From: Silene latifolia
Lineage: Eukaryota > Streptophyta > Magnoliopsida > Caryophyllales > Caryophyllaceae
DNA: 64,000 nucleotides
Reading direction: 5' to 3'
Assembly: GCF_048544455.1 (NCBI RefSeq)
Contig: NC_133534.1
Span: forward strand, 32,564,217 to 32,628,216
The position numbers and the translations under genes are program-made. Shown here piece after piece: positions 1 through 11,237 of the stretch (the stretch's first letter is position 1; every line of letters begins with the position of its first letter). The notes under the pieces were generated by a model. The model searched no databases and was not told the DNA's origin. It was given only the letters and a program-made list of their open reading frames with translations.

Positions 1-373
1 CATTTGAAGGTTCAATTTGAGAAAGGAACGCATTGTGGGCACAATACTCATTGAGATGAGCGAGATTGTTGAGGGATGATCTTGTTCGAATTCCCGAGTT
101 GAGATCACTTGTGAGATTAGTGAGTGGATGAGAGCTTTGATGTTTCCACTTCTTTGGAACAATAGTTTCTTGTTCCTTCTCAGCTGCATCAGTCACAGTG
201 ACTGTTTCTATTGGCCTGGAAAGATCTTCGTCCTCACTGTTTTGGTTTTCTTCAGTTCTGGAGGTAGAAGCAACAGTTGTTGGGTCTGTTGCTTCCAGAG
301 AAGAAACAGTAGCAGAGTTGCTACGTGTTCCCCCTGAGTTGTTGATCTTCTTTGAAGGTGACAGTCTCTGTGT
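1..373 (-). pseudogene. pol: Pol linker after the in-frame stop
   Basis: The integrase frame stays open from the TAG at 374 to the window edge. It gives a Ser/Thr/Glu-rich linker and then, near position 30, the FLSQIEP-type segment that normally sits just before reverse transcriptase in Ty1/copia. Only one stop interrupts it. The stretch also contains inverted-repeat sites at 190-204 and 268-296. Confidence 0.7.
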
Positions 374-1780
374 CTATTGCAATTCAGTGCTGGGAGCTTC
401 TTCATCCTCGAATATAAAGTCCTTTCGAACAAGACCAATCTCAAACTCGTCATCCTCGTCCTCATCATCATCATCCATGTTTTGTACCTGTCCAAGCACA
501 CTAGATTCATCAAAAATGACATGGATGCTTTCTTCAATTAACAAGGTTCGTTTATTGTAAATTTTATAGGCCTTGCTATGATCGGAGTACCCAATAAATA
601 CTCCTTCATCACTACGTGGATCGAACTTACCCAAATTGTTTTTACCATTGTTGTGAACAAAACATTTGCTTCCAAAACATCTAAAATATGAAATGTTGGG
701 TTTTCTTCCACGTAACGATTCATAGGGAGTTTTATTCAATATACTCCTTATCATGACACGATTATGAATGTAGCAAGCGGTATTTACCGCTTCGGCCCAA
801 AAATTCTTAGGCAACTTACTAGTTAACAACATTGTTCTAGCCATTCCTTCAAGGGTTCTATTCATCCTTTCAACCACACCATTTTGTTGTGGGGTTCTAG
901 GAGCCGAGAAGTTATGGTCTACACCATTGTCATCACAATAAGCACCAAATGATGAGTTTTCGAATTCGGTTCCGTGATCGGTTCTCATTGAAACAAGTTT
1001 TAAACCAAGCTTATTTTGAATCTTTCTTAACCAAATTAGAAACTCATCAAATGTCTCATCCTTAGAGCTTAGGAAGAGTGCCCAAACGAACCTAGAGTAA
1101 TCATCAACAATGACACACACATAACGACTACCACCTCTACTTTTAGTTCTCATTGGTCCACACAAGTCGATATGTAAAAGTTGCAAAGGTTGAGATGTAC
1201 TCATAATTCTTTTGGATTTAAAGGAACTTCTAACATGTTTACCTCTAGCACATTCATCACATATTTTATCAAAATCAAACTTTATATTAGGAATACCTTC
1301 AACTAAGTCAAGTTTTTTAAGGGTATTAAGAGTTTTTGTACTAACATGACCAAACCTTTTATGCCATAACCAAGGATCATTGTTCATTACACTCATGCAA
1401 GACATGGTGTGACCGGATAGAGAGTTCAAATTAGTTAAGTAAACATCTTTGACACGTCTTCCTTCGAGTATTAGTTCATTAGTAGTGGCATCAAAAATTC
1501 GACACATATTGGCACGAAATTCAACAACATTACCCTTATCACAAAGTTGAGAAATGCTAAGGAGATTATGTTTCAAACCTTTGACAAGCCGCACATTGTC
1601 GACACAAAGTAAGGATGACTTACCAACTTTTCCAATTCCAATTACTTCACCTTTCTTGTTGTCACCAAACCTTACCGTGCCACCATCATACGCTTTAAGT
1701 GAGAGGAATTGGCTTCTATCACCCGTCATGTGACGAGAGCATCCACTATCCAAGTACCAATTGCGGCCGCCTCTCACCAA
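374..1780 (-). CDS. pol: Protease-integrase part of pol, SIRE-like element
   Basis: The reading frame begins at a TTG with no obvious ATG and is probably the 3' part of a gag-pol frame. Residues 8-20 carry the retropepsin motif WYLDSGCSRHMTG. Near residue 140 the integrase zinc finger shows H...H (HKRFGH) and C...C (CDECARGKH). The catalytic core has HIDLCGP, RTDHGTEF and QQNGVVERMNRT, so the D, D and E residues are present. The ORF ends at a TAG (374-376), and the same frame continues leftward with pol-like sequence, so this stop is internal. It would produce protease and integrase for reverse-transcribed DNA if translated. It is in a different frame from gag. Confidence 0.88.
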   Translation of the reverse strand: MVRGGRNWYLDSGCSRHMTGDRSQFLSLKAYDGGTVRFGDNKKGEVIGIGKVGKSSLLCVDNVRLVKGLKHNLLSISQLCDKGNVVEFRANMCRIFDATTNELILEGRRVKDVYLTNLNSLSGHTMSCMSVMNNDPWLWHKRFGHVSTKTLNTLKKLDLVEGIPNIKFDFDKICDECARGKHVRSSFKSKRIMSTSQPLQLLHIDLCGPMRTKSRGGSRYVCVIVDDYSRFVWALFLSSKDETFDEFLIWLRKIQNKLGLKLVSMRTDHGTEFENSSFGAYCDDNGVDHNFSAPRTPQQNGVVERMNRTLEGMARTMLLTSKLPKNFWAEAVNTACYIHNRVMIRSILNKTPYESLRGRKPNISYFRCFGSKCFVHNNGKNNLGKFDPRSDEGVFIGYSDHSKAYKIYNKRTLLIEESIHVIFDESSVLGQVQNMDDDDEDEDDEFEIGLVRKDFIFEDEEAPSTELQ

Positions 1781-1793
1781 GCCCTACACAAGA

Positions 1794-4145
1794 TTAGACT
1801 TTGAGTTTAGGAACCCAAACAAACTTGGGTCCCCTTTTGTGATCAACATATCTTATGGTATCTTTCCTAATCCATATTTGCTTAATTATTTTGATGTTCT
1901 TGTTAATGTCATGAAATCTTTTCTCACAAGTGTTGAGGACATGACCATTCTTACCACAATAATTGCAAATAATGTATTCGGGAAGACCCACGTATTTTCT
2001 CCTTCTAAAATCAGTTTTAGGCTTCTGGATGCAACAGTCTGTCTGACTGTTCCATTTGAACCCCAAACCAGCAGTTTTGTTACACCTCTCGGTTTGATTC
2101 GTGAGGAAGTTTAACACGGTTTGACTTCCTTCCCATTTTTCAATGATGTTTTTAGCATTAACAAGTTCATTGGTCAAGTCATTGACACGTGAGAGGAGAT
2201 GCAAATTCTTTTCTTTTTCTCTCTTGAGTTCATCATTGTTAACACTTTCAATAGACAACCTTTTCTCAACTATGAAGTCATGGGTGTGGTTGTTGAGTTT
2301 AGACACGAGATACATGATTCTTTCTTTGGACTCTTCATATTTAGATGTCATCTCGTCAAGTCTTTTGTTTAGATCAACGATTTCATCGGATCTATGATGA
2401 GGAGAAGACCTAGAAGTGCTACATTCAGGCATACCTTTTTGAAAGAAAGTAAGCCTATCATGAAGAACTTCTATTTCATTCTTGAGACAAACAACCTCAC
2501 CTTTTAGACACTTGTTTTCATTGACCAAACATTCACTTTTCTCATTGGACTTGTCTAAATGTTTGACAGAAGCAACAGTCTCAGACACTGTTTCTTTTAG
2601 GTCTACAATCTCAACCACAAGGTCATCTAATTCATCTTTAAGAGCATCTTTGTCCTTCAAAAGGTCATCACGTTCCTTGGTTAGCAAGGAAACTTGCATC
2701 ACCAAAGTGGTGTTGACATTTTCAAGGTCAGAGACATCCGTGGGGATCATTTTATGGCACTCAAGTTCTTTAGTCAATTGTTTGTTCAATTTGTTGACTC
2801 TTTTTACTTCATCACAAGCCTCAGAGGTGACAGTGACACTGTCTGTTGCTTTCAGTTCATTTTTAAGGTTAAAGTTTTCTTGAGCAATTTCTTCAATTTC
2901 GTCTTGCATGACATCAAGCTTATCATTTTGTGAACGACACTTATCAAAAAGTTTGTCAAGAAGCTTACATACCTTTTCTTTGGAGTAAGATCTAACCTTG
3001 GCTTTTAGATGTTTTACCTCATTGTCGGAGTCCGAGTCGGAATCATCGGGGTGAGCCATGAGACATCTAAGATGTTCAATTTTGGAAGTTTTTGAGACTT
3101 TGTCCTTGAGATGACTTGTAAGACACATTTTAGACTCTAGTTGCTCCTCGATGAGTTCCTCATCTTTCTCAGAGTCGGACATTCCCCAAATTACGGTCAT
3201 GACTCTATGTTTGTAGTCCCTTTTAACTTTATCTCGTTTTTCCTTTGATTCGATTTCATCCCACTTGGGACATTCTTTAACTTGGTGAGTTTTATCACCA
3301 CACTTAAAGCATCCCACGGTGGAAATAGGTCGTTTCTTAGGAAAGCGTTTTTTCGAGTGATTATTAGTGAACCTTTTGTTACCTTGTCCATTGACCAACC
3401 CGGCTAAGTTCCTTGTGAACATAGCAAACTCGTCTTCCTCCTCATCTTCTTCATCACTTGGAGAAGATGTGAGGGCGAGACTCTTTCCCTTTGATGACTC
3501 ACTAGAATGCTTATCGAGGTTAAACTCGTGAGCCATTAGTGATCCCATTAGTTCATGAAGAGATAGGGTTGACAAGTCTTTAGCTTCCTCTATGGCGGTG
3601 ACTTTAGGTTGCCATTTAGGAGTTAGACTACGAAGGATTTTTCGAATGATGTCCTCGGACTCGAAATTCCTTCCTAGACTATTAAGCTCATTAATAATAC
3701 AAGAAAAACGAGAAGAAAAACTATTTAAAGACTCGTCCTTTGACATTCTAAACATCTCATATTGTTGCATGAGAAGGTCAATACGGTGTTTTCTTACTTG
3801 GGACGTCCCTTCATAAGCAAGTACAAGGGAATCCCAAATAGATTTTGCCGTAGGACACCCGGAGATTCGACTAACTTCTCCCTCACCAACACAACGTTGA
3901 AGAATCGACATTGCTTTGGAATTCTTTTCGGCAAGCTTGAAGTCGTTCTCATTGTAATTTCTTTCCTCTTTTGTCTTAGTGAAACCGTTAAGAATATCGG
4001 TTTCCTCAATGGCAAGAGGTCCATTTTGGATGATGTTCCAACATTGATAATCGATACTTTTGATGTAATGTTCCATTTTGAGTTTCCACCATCCAAAATT
4101 CGAACCGGTAAAGACCGGGATCTTGGAGTGTTTCTCGGAATCCAT
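1794..4145 (-). CDS. gag: Gag of the SIRE-like element
   Basis: This 783-residue ORF encodes the particle-forming structural protein. The N-terminal ~200 residues (FTGSNFGWWKLKMEHYI onward) match the UBN2/DUF4219 gag type of Ty1/copia. An acidic stretch is followed by a zinc knuckle CFKCGDKTHQVKEC near residue 280. Next comes a long Lys/Glu/Leu-rich region (about 340-680) with heptad-like spacing that should form coiled coil. A second knuckle, CNYCGKNGHVLNTC, lies near residue 735. Two CX2CX4HX4C knuckles and a long coiled coil are typical of SIRE-type gag. The start is 49 bp downstream of the primer site. The ORF stops just before the protease, which is in another frame, so expression of pol would need frameshifting or the copy is mutated. 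Confidence 0.88.
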   Translation of the reverse strand: MDSEKHSKIPVFTGSNFGWWKLKMEHYIKSIDYQCWNIIQNGPLAIEETDILNGFTKTKEERNYNENDFKLAEKNSKAMSILQRCVGEGEVSRISGCPTAKSIWDSLVLAYEGTSQVRKHRIDLLMQQYEMFRMSKDESLNSFSSRFSCIINELNSLGRNFESEDIIRKILRSLTPKWQPKVTAIEEAKDLSTLSLHELMGSLMAHEFNLDKHSSESSKGKSLALTSSPSDEEDEEEDEFAMFTRNLAGLVNGQGNKRFTNNHSKKRFPKKRPISTVGCFKCGDKTHQVKECPKWDEIESKEKRDKVKRDYKHRVMTVIWGMSDSEKDEELIEEQLESKMCLTSHLKDKVSKTSKIEHLRCLMAHPDDSDSDSDNEVKHLKAKVRSYSKEKVCKLLDKLFDKCRSQNDKLDVMQDEIEEIAQENFNLKNELKATDSVTVTSEACDEVKRVNKLNKQLTKELECHKMIPTDVSDLENVNTTLVMQVSLLTKERDDLLKDKDALKDELDDLVVEIVDLKETVSETVASVKHLDKSNEKSECLVNENKCLKGEVVCLKNEIEVLHDRLTFFQKGMPECSTSRSSPHHRSDEIVDLNKRLDEMTSKYEESKERIMYLVSKLNNHTHDFIVEKRLSIESVNNDELKREKEKNLHLLSRVNDLTNELVNAKNIIEKWEGSQTVLNFLTNQTERCNKTAGLGFKWNSQTDCCIQKPKTDFRRRKYVGLPEYIICNYCGKNGHVLNTCEKRFHDINKNIKIIKQIWIRKDTIRYVDHKRGPKFVWVPKLKV

Positions 4146-4194
4146 TACCCACGAATCAAACTCTAAGGGGATTAGCCTCGATAAAGAGCACGAG

Positions 4195-4206
4195 GCTCTG
4201 ATACCA
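4195..4206 (-). other. Primer binding site, tRNA-Met type
   Basis: The minus strand reads TGGTATCAGAGC two bases inside the LTR. This is the usual sequence complementary to the 3' end of initiator tRNA-Met in plant Ty1/copia elements. It fixes both the orientation and the inner LTR boundary. Confidence 0.9.
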
Positions 4207-4619
4207 ATTGATGAGTTTATGGATTCAAGTACCTAAGAGGGGGAGGGGGTGAATTAGGTACTCTTTTAAAAATTTTAACTTCAACTTTATTAGATTAAAG
4301 TAAGTTAAGTGAACAAAAGAGATTAGAGGATACTTTGAATAATATTGAAAGATTGAACAAGTATCACGATGAATGTTTGCTGAAGTATGAAAGCAACAAT
4401 CGTTCTGACTGTATCTATTTGTCTCAGTTTGTGGAATATAACTGCAGACCAAATGCGACAAAGATGATGAATCACATTACTTCTAAGGTTAAGCAAAGCA
4501 AAGCAAAACAAACAAAGTAAATTGCAGCGGAAATAAAGTAAAAACAATGAACACGAGATTTTTGAATTGGTTCGGCAAATACTCAAGTGCCTACATCCAA
4601 TCTACCTTTTTATTACTTT

Positions 4620-4860
4620 CCTTTAGTGATCTACTCCGACAACTAAAAGACCCTTGTAATAAAAGACGCCAACCTACTCCGGTTGCAAAGCTAGTACAAG
4701 AACTACTCCGTTCTTATGACAAGCTAACTCGCAATCTACTCCGATTGCCAAGAGTTAAAGGACTACTCCGTCCTAGAACTCAACAACTCACAACCTACTC
4801 CGGTTGCCAACTCACAACCTACTCCGGTTGTCAAGAGTTAAAGACTACTCCGTCCTAAAC
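4620..4860. repeat. CTACTCCG-containing short repeats within the LTR
   Basis: The octamer CTACTCCG occurs at least eight times, roughly every 20-35 bp, usually followed by GTTGCC, ATTGCC or TCCT. Neighbouring units also share AGAGTTAAAG. It is a degenerate minisatellite inside the LTR, between the TATA box and the primer site, so it would lie in the transcribed leader. Confidence 0.7.
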
Positions 4861-5140
4861 TCTACTAACACACTTAGAATGTTATAGGATCAAGTTTCCA
4901 CTAACATATTCTTAACAAAGAATAGAGATGGACAACTTTTACAAGATCAACAATTCTTAAGCAAGAGAGTTTAGTATTATAAAGCAACAAAGTAGCCACA
5001 TTGATGTAGAAACTGAAGACACTTGAAGACTTTTAAAGGATTTTGCAAACAAACACGATTTTTAAGCTTTAAAAATAATTTGCAAAGTTGGAAGAATTAA
5101 TTCAGAAAAGTCTTGGGGATTTAATGAGGAGGATGCACGG

Positions 5141-5148
5141 TTTATATA
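5141..5148 (-). promoter_or_regulatory. TATA box in the SIRE-like LTR
   Basis: The minus strand reads TATATAAA about 650 bp into the LTR, a plausible core promoter for the genomic transcript. It is assigned from motif and position only. Confidence 0.45.
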
Positions 5149-5801
5149 GAGGAGGTGAGTGAAGGGGTTGCTAGGGTTTTGAAGGGTCAAAGACCTCACA
5201 TGTGAAGGGCAATAGCAACCACCCAAAACTTGCACCAAAAAGGCTTCTTTTGCAAAGGTAAGAATAGGGAAAGATGGTTTGAAAGATATCCTTAAAAGCT
5301 CATGCAAATTCAAAAAACAAAGAGAGAAAAGACAAGTCACATGATGACAAGTTGACACTAAAATGGCAAAAAGCATTCTTTGTTTTCTTAAAGACTCAAA
5401 GGATTGAATTTGCATAAAGAGGAAATATTTTGAAAATAATAATTCAAACCACTCTTTAATGAAGACTACCTCCTTAATAAAAATCTGATTTTTATCTTTG
5501 AAAAATGATAATCACGTGAAAGCTTTTGAAAGATAAAAAGGGACTTCAAGTTTCTCGAGTTGTGGCATAATCCAAACAGCTGTTTGCGTGTGAAAGCAAC
5601 AGTCGTCTGGACTGTTTCTATTACTCTAATATACTCTACTTTCTTGCTTGTACATTAGATGACACTTGACTTATTACAATGGATGATTAACAACTTCAAC
5701 ACTTCTTAATCCAAGCTTGATTACATCATTAATCCTGAAAAGGTACACTAAGATAGCACAAATCAAATGGGCATGTTATCATCAACATAAGGAACCCAAC
5801 A

Positions 5802-6367
5802 TGGTAAGTTATTAAATAAGTAAATATATCCCTCCTATTCTATATAATATTCCGTATTTTCTTATTCGCTTATTCAGGTTTTCTTCACTATTTTATTTTT
5901 TAGGTAGACTAGTTTAGCACCCGTGCAAAATTCCACGGGCATGTATAAAAAAATATATCAATCAATCAATACTATATATTAAATCCAGAAACCAAGGGAC
6001 TTCAACGTAATTAAAGAAAGTTATACAAATTAATTATACTATATAGTTTTAAATCATTAGCACCGTGTGATGGACCCGATCAAGGGATCTCAATGTATGC
6101 AAATATTATATAGTTTGAGTTAAAATTAAATTACATAGAAGCTTGATAATTTTCCTAAACATTTGTAAGAACCAAAACATGGTCAATTTCTTTAAAATAA
6201 AATAATTAATTAAGATGGTCAATTTCCTTAAAATAAAATAATTAATTAGTATAAACATGCACACTTATGGTATTAATTATTATCATCATAAAATTATATA
6301 TTTAATTTAAAATTTATGCAATTTTATTAAACTTTATAGTTTATTAGATGTATAGAAATATTAATTA
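5802..6367. other. AT-rich intergenic DNA with a Helitron-type end
   Basis: No coding sequence is seen. At 5909-5940 the minus strand shows a Helitron-like 3' end: a hairpin with CCCGTG/CACGGG arms (5920-5939), then about 7 bp, then CTAG and a flanking T. The rest is AT-rich without recognisable structure. No matching 5' TC end was found, so the size of this element is unknown. Confidence 0.5.
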
Positions 6368-9340
6368 CTAGTTTGGATGCCCGTGCGTTGCAACGGGTTA
6401 ATTAACTTATTAACAAAAAAATGGTTATAAGGTCTTAATATTTACATCTTATGTCTCAAAAATCAAATCAAAACATCTTATTTAAGAGACGCAGAAGATG
6501 TTGGATTAATACCTAAGTTCCAAGGATGCCTCATATTTATAATCATAAGACCACCACATCTTATGTTAATCTTTCGATGTGGACAATTCTATTATTTTTA
6601 TATAATCCTACATTATTTTTCGATGTGAGACATATAACATACTAAGAAGTACACAGGATTTTATATATGTACAAATTATATGAAATCTATACGCTAATGA
6701 TAGCATTTTTACCACGAATCAAATTATGTAATTTTCATAATTTTCTTAACGATTTTTTTTTGCCAAATGAAATGTAAAAATTTTTATATAAAAATTAGAA
6801 ACATCACTTGAATATAATATAGGAAATAAATATTATAATAATTAAAAGATTCTTCACTTTATTTTTTTACATCAAAAAATATTATTTATGATACTTTCCT
6901 AAATTAATTTTTAAGATCACCCCACCTTATGACAATTTTCTGATGTGGGACAATTCAATTATTTATATGTAGTATATTTACCACACCCACATTATTTTTC
7001 AATGTGGGACAAATAACACACGAAAAAGTACGCCATCTTTTTTGCACCTATTTCGATATCCAACCCGATTTAATAATGAGAAAATATTATACTATCTATT
7101 TATATTCGTACGTTTTTTCCATTTTTGTCATAATTAAAATCTGTACAAATGATATGATTTAAATTACATTGTTTTTACAAACACGACTGTTAAGATGTAA
7201 TTGAGGGAGCAATAAAATGTATAAACAAATGCAAAATATTTTCTTTTTCTGGTGCGATTTTGATTAATGGTTAAAAATATAATGTGTTTTAGTTACTGAA
7301 ATGTAATGAGGTATAATAATTACCTATATTTGAAAGTTAAAAAGATTTAATTCTACTATTAATCAAAGTAAAAAAGCTCATTATTTATTTGTTTGTGGAT
7401 TCAAGATCTTTTTATGCAACACTTGATTGTATTATAATTCATAAATTTTCTATTTTAGTGCAGAGATTATCATTATATATGACACATTAATAATCAATTT
7501 ATGTATATTTAGCACCCATTTTAGTTTTTAATTATGATTTTTTCTTAAATAAAGTTATTATACTATTGATTGTCTTAAAATAAACATTATAATATCGCTA
7601 ATATAGTAATATATAATCGCTTTTATAAATATCTACGTGATTAATATTTGTATGGTATTGTTGTAACTAAGGTTTGCCATTAATACAAACTCTTATAAGA
7701 ACTCTCTAAGATAATATTTAAGCGATTCAAAAGATTTTGGGTTGATACCCCTAAGTTTCAAATATGACTCCTATTTATAATCATGTGATACCCCGCCTCA
7801 TGATAATCTTCTAATGTGGGACAATTCAACTATTTATATCATTATATGTAGTATGTTTACCACACCTACATTATTTTTCAATGTGGGACAAACAATATAC
7901 TTAGAAATACATCATCCTTTTCGCACCTAATTCAACATCTAATGCTATATTCTAATGCTAGCATTTATTTATCACGAATCTAATTATATAATTTTTTTAA
8001 AAAAAATATGTTACTTTTTTGCTAAATGAGATGTATAAATTTTTATATAAAAATTATAAACATCACTTGGACATAATATAAAAAATATATACATCATACC
8101 ATGGAGATAATGATATAAACTCTTAAGAGCTTTCCAAGACAATGCTTAAGAGACTCAAAAGGTTTTGGGTTGGTATTTAGGTGCTAAGGATGCCTCCTAT
8201 TTATAATCATATGATCACCCAACTTATGCTAAACTTTCGATGTGGGACAATTATATTATTTATACATAATATATTCACCACACCAACATATTTTTCAATA
8301 TGGGACAAATAACATACTTAGAAATACACCATCTTTTTCGCACATAATTCGACATCTAACCCGGGTAAATAATAATGAGCAAATACTATACTCCCTCGAT
8401 TCAAGACCAAATACAACATTCCTTTTTTTACACTATTCAAGAACGAATAGAATCTTTACGATTCCCTGCAATATGTAAGACAAAATATGGTTATGTGGAA
8501 TCTTATTTGGTTCACCTATAAAGTACAATGAGAATATCAAATATTTAAATTTTTTTATAATGTAAACTTAAAGATATTTACGTTGTGTCTTGGCCAATGT
8601 GTAAATTGTTGTATTTCGTCTTGAATAGAGAGAGTACTATTTATTAATATTCGTACGTTTGTCTTTATTTTTTTATCATAATTAAAAATATATGCAAATA
8701 ATATGATACTATATTCTAATGCTAGCATTTCTTTTACCAAAAATCTATTATAATATAATTTTTTATTTTTCTTTATAATACCTTTTTGGGAAATGAGATG
8801 TATAAGTTTTTATATAAAGATTATAAACATCACTTGAATATAATACATAATATAGAAAATATATATATCATACTGTGAATATAATGATATAAACTCTTAA
8901 GAGCTCTCCAAAACAATACTTAAGAGACTCAAAAGGTTTTTGGTTAGTATATAGGTTCCAATGATGACTCCTATTTATAATCATAGGTTCACCCACCTTG
9001 TGTTAATCTTTCGATGTGGGACAATTCTACACAATTTTACATATTAAGAAGTACACCATCTTTAATATGTGCAAATAATATGAAACCTATACTCTAATGA
9101 TAGCATTTTTCACCACAAAGCTAATTATATTATTTTCATAATTTTTTTAACGATGTTTTTTTGCCAAATGAAATGTAAAAGTTTGATATAAAAATTGGAA
9201 ATATCACTTGAATATAATTTAGGAAATATACATATTATAATAATTAAAAGATTTTCCACTTTATTTTTTACATCAAAAATTATACTTTCCTAAATTGATT
9301 TTTGATGATGTGGACGCTCTCAGATCGCTCGAAAAAACTC

Positions 9341-9373
<33 letters not shown>

Positions 9374-9375
9374 GA
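6368..9375 (-). mobile_element. Probable non-autonomous Helitron
   Basis: The minus strand ends CTAG at 6368, preceded about 9 bp upstream by a GC-rich hairpin (6380-6397), with A at 6367 on the plus strand as expected for insertion between A and T. The proposed 5' end is at 9375, where the minus strand begins TC followed by a TA run and AAAGAGAG, and the plus strand continues with T. The ~3-kb interior has no coding capacity, only diverged internal repeats. The pairing of these two ends is an inference; other Helitron ends lie nearby. Confidence 0.55.
6480..9060. repeat. Five diverged internal repeats of the Helitron
   Basis: Related blocks start near 6488, 6905, 7725, 8147 and 8920. They share phrases such as AGAGACTCAAAAGGTTTTGG, CTCCTATTTATAATCAT, CGATGTGGGACAATT and CACCATCTTTTTCGCAC, with spacings of roughly 400-800 bp. 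Divergence is high, so these are old duplications. No ORF spans them. Confidence 0.65.
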
Positions 9376-9639
9376 TTTAACATACAAAAAAAATATAATA
9401 TAAGTAGGTTATAAATAATTCAAGTTAGATTCCATAATATATAATATTGCATAATTCTTTCGATTTGATTTAATGCATATATGTAATATATTTATAAAAA
9501 TATATACTCCTCTTAAAATTGCATGCCTAAGTAGTAAAAAGTAATTTTGTCGTAAAGAAAAGAATTGTAGTAACATTGGATATAGTTATATGATAGTAAT
9601 CACTCATTTGAATAGTAAAAGTAAAAATATTATGAGCGA

Positions 9640-9840
9640 GATTAGTGAAAGTGGTAGAAACAACAATGGCAGTAGTGAAATAATCAATATTAATGCGGCA
9701 GTAGTGAAAGTAACAATAATTACGGCGGGAGTAGTGAAATTATAAATATTAATGCGCCAGTAGTGACAGTAACAATAATTACGGCGGAAGTAGTGAAAGT
9801 AACAATGATTACGAGCAAGTAGTGAAATGTTATTATTATT
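9640..9840. repeat. Minisatellite with AGTAGTGAAAGTAACAAT units
   Basis: Units containing GTAGTGAAA, AACAATAATTACGGCGG and AATATTAATGCG alternate about four times. The array lies inside the segment that ends at the plus-strand Helitron terminus at 10043, so it is probably internal to that element. Confidence 0.6.
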
Positions 9841-10014
9841 GTTTCATTAATAAGAGTAAAATATTAATAGCGAGAATAGTGAATTTGTTTCAAATTTTAT
9901 TTCATCGTAATTTTAGGATATGTCATAGAAAAATATATTAATGATAAATTTATGGGTTATGCAATTTTAAGTAATTTTAATTAATGAAAAAAAAAATAAT
10001 GGTACGTAGAGGTA

Positions 10015-10043
10015 GCCCGGGCGAAGCCGGGCACTAATACTAG
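10015..10043 (+). mobile_element. Helitron-type 3' terminus, plus strand
   Basis: A perfect 6-bp stem GCCCGG/CCGGGC (10015-10032) is followed by ACTAATA, then CTAG and T at 10044, the signature of a Helitron 3' end. The matching 5' TC end was not identified; the body would extend left, probably to the TA run near 9360. Confidence 0.55.
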
Positions 10044-11237
10044 TTAATAGTAATTTGAAATTTTATAGTTATAATATTATTTAATATTAGTATGAATGTA
10101 CATCTTACACATACAAATTAAAATACAATATTCAATAGATATGTAACATTTATAATACTCCTAACAATCAAACCAAATGATATATAATTGGTATAATAAT
10201 CGGTGAAGAGTAATTTATGTCCGTGTCTCATATCTTCACTCAAGCATTCATAACTCATAAGCCAATGTGCTTATACTCATATTTTATTTCATATCAATGA
10301 TAACTTCAAATGTTAGCGATTTATTTACTCCTGTCACATAAGTTTTAAAAATCATTAACTAAAAAATAATTAGCAAAATTCTTAAAAAATGAAATCATAA
10401 AACATATTTTGTGAGTAGGCGGATATTAGGTGGGTATGCCGCAAACTCTACGCCATCCCACGAATCATCACTGATGGAATTTTTGTACTTGTACGTACCC
10501 CTTCGCGAATGTTCTACCCATACCCACCCCAACGGGGGCAAGAGTACTATGACACCCATTGTACCCGTCCCATTAACATTCTTATTCTTTACCAATAATC
10601 ACAATATACATGTATCAAAGAATTAAAATTAAAATGTACACGTGCAAAATAAGTATCATATTGCTTAAGACCTCTACGTCTTCACGATTTTTTCCATATG
10701 TTCTTAACACTAATACATAATTTTCTTGTTATTTTTAAAAACGATAAGAACCATATGAAGTTAAGTTAATAAAGACGTAGTATGAATGTTCCAAATGAAA
10801 GGATTTTTTTTTTTAAATTTAAATTTTAAAAATAACATAATTGTCATATATGCTACTAACTATTAAACCTTTCTTTTTTCAGCTGATTTAATTTGATAGT
10901 AAACCTTGCTGAGCATATTTTGCCAACTTTACTCGTTATTATAAATCTACTTGCTTCTACGGTTTGCCTAATAGAAACTTGCTTGAAGAGTAAAACCCAT
11001 TACTGCTCATATTTTTGGTGAGGGTATATATAGAATTTTGATACACGATTTTATCTAAATTAATATAAACGTTTTACCCAATAACACCCTTAGTAGAACA
11101 TAGTTATATTGAAAAACACTCATTGGTAATTGGCTAATTGTGAGATTCAGAACCGCCAATATACGTCAAAAAATCTCCCCACAAACTGTAAATTTGGTAC
11201 TCATATATAATTATATATGTACGTAAATAATATGAAA
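10044..11237. other. AT-rich intergenic DNA, nothing recognised
   Basis: There is no convincing ORF, RNA gene or paired repeat. A locally GC-richer patch at 10415-10580 has short ORFs on both strands but no recognisable protein. Confidence 0.5.

Larger units (their letters stand above)
1..5801 (-). mobile_element. SIRE-like Ty1/copia LTR retrotransposon, 3' part beyond the window
   Basis: Reading right to left, the element shows a 5' LTR, a tRNA-Met type primer binding site, a long gag and then protease and integrase. Reverse transcriptase, RNase H and the 3' LTR would lie left of position 1. The protease motif (LDSGCSRHMTG), the very long gag with two zinc knuckles and the 1.6-kb LTR resemble the SIRE/Maximus lineage. 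The flank beyond 5801 is unrelated AT-rich DNA. Gag and pol are in different frames, and pol has an in-frame stop, so this copy is probably inactive. The target duplication cannot be checked because the other end is outside the window. Confidence 0.9.
4209..5801 (-). repeat. 5' LTR of the SIRE-like element
   Basis: On the minus strand the LTR begins TGTTGGGTTCC (5801 leftward) and ends CTCATCA at 4209, two bases before the primer binding site. Its length is 1593 bp with TG...CA ends. It contains a TATA box near 5141, a CTACTCCG repeat cluster near 4620-4860, and inverted-repeat sites at 4391-4416 and 5598-5616. The second LTR is not in the window, so age cannot be estimated. Confidence 0.85.

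Noticed and set aside
1761-4166. Plus-strand ORFs opposite SIRE gag
   Set aside because: Shadows of the gag coding sequence; no domain or promoter on that strand.
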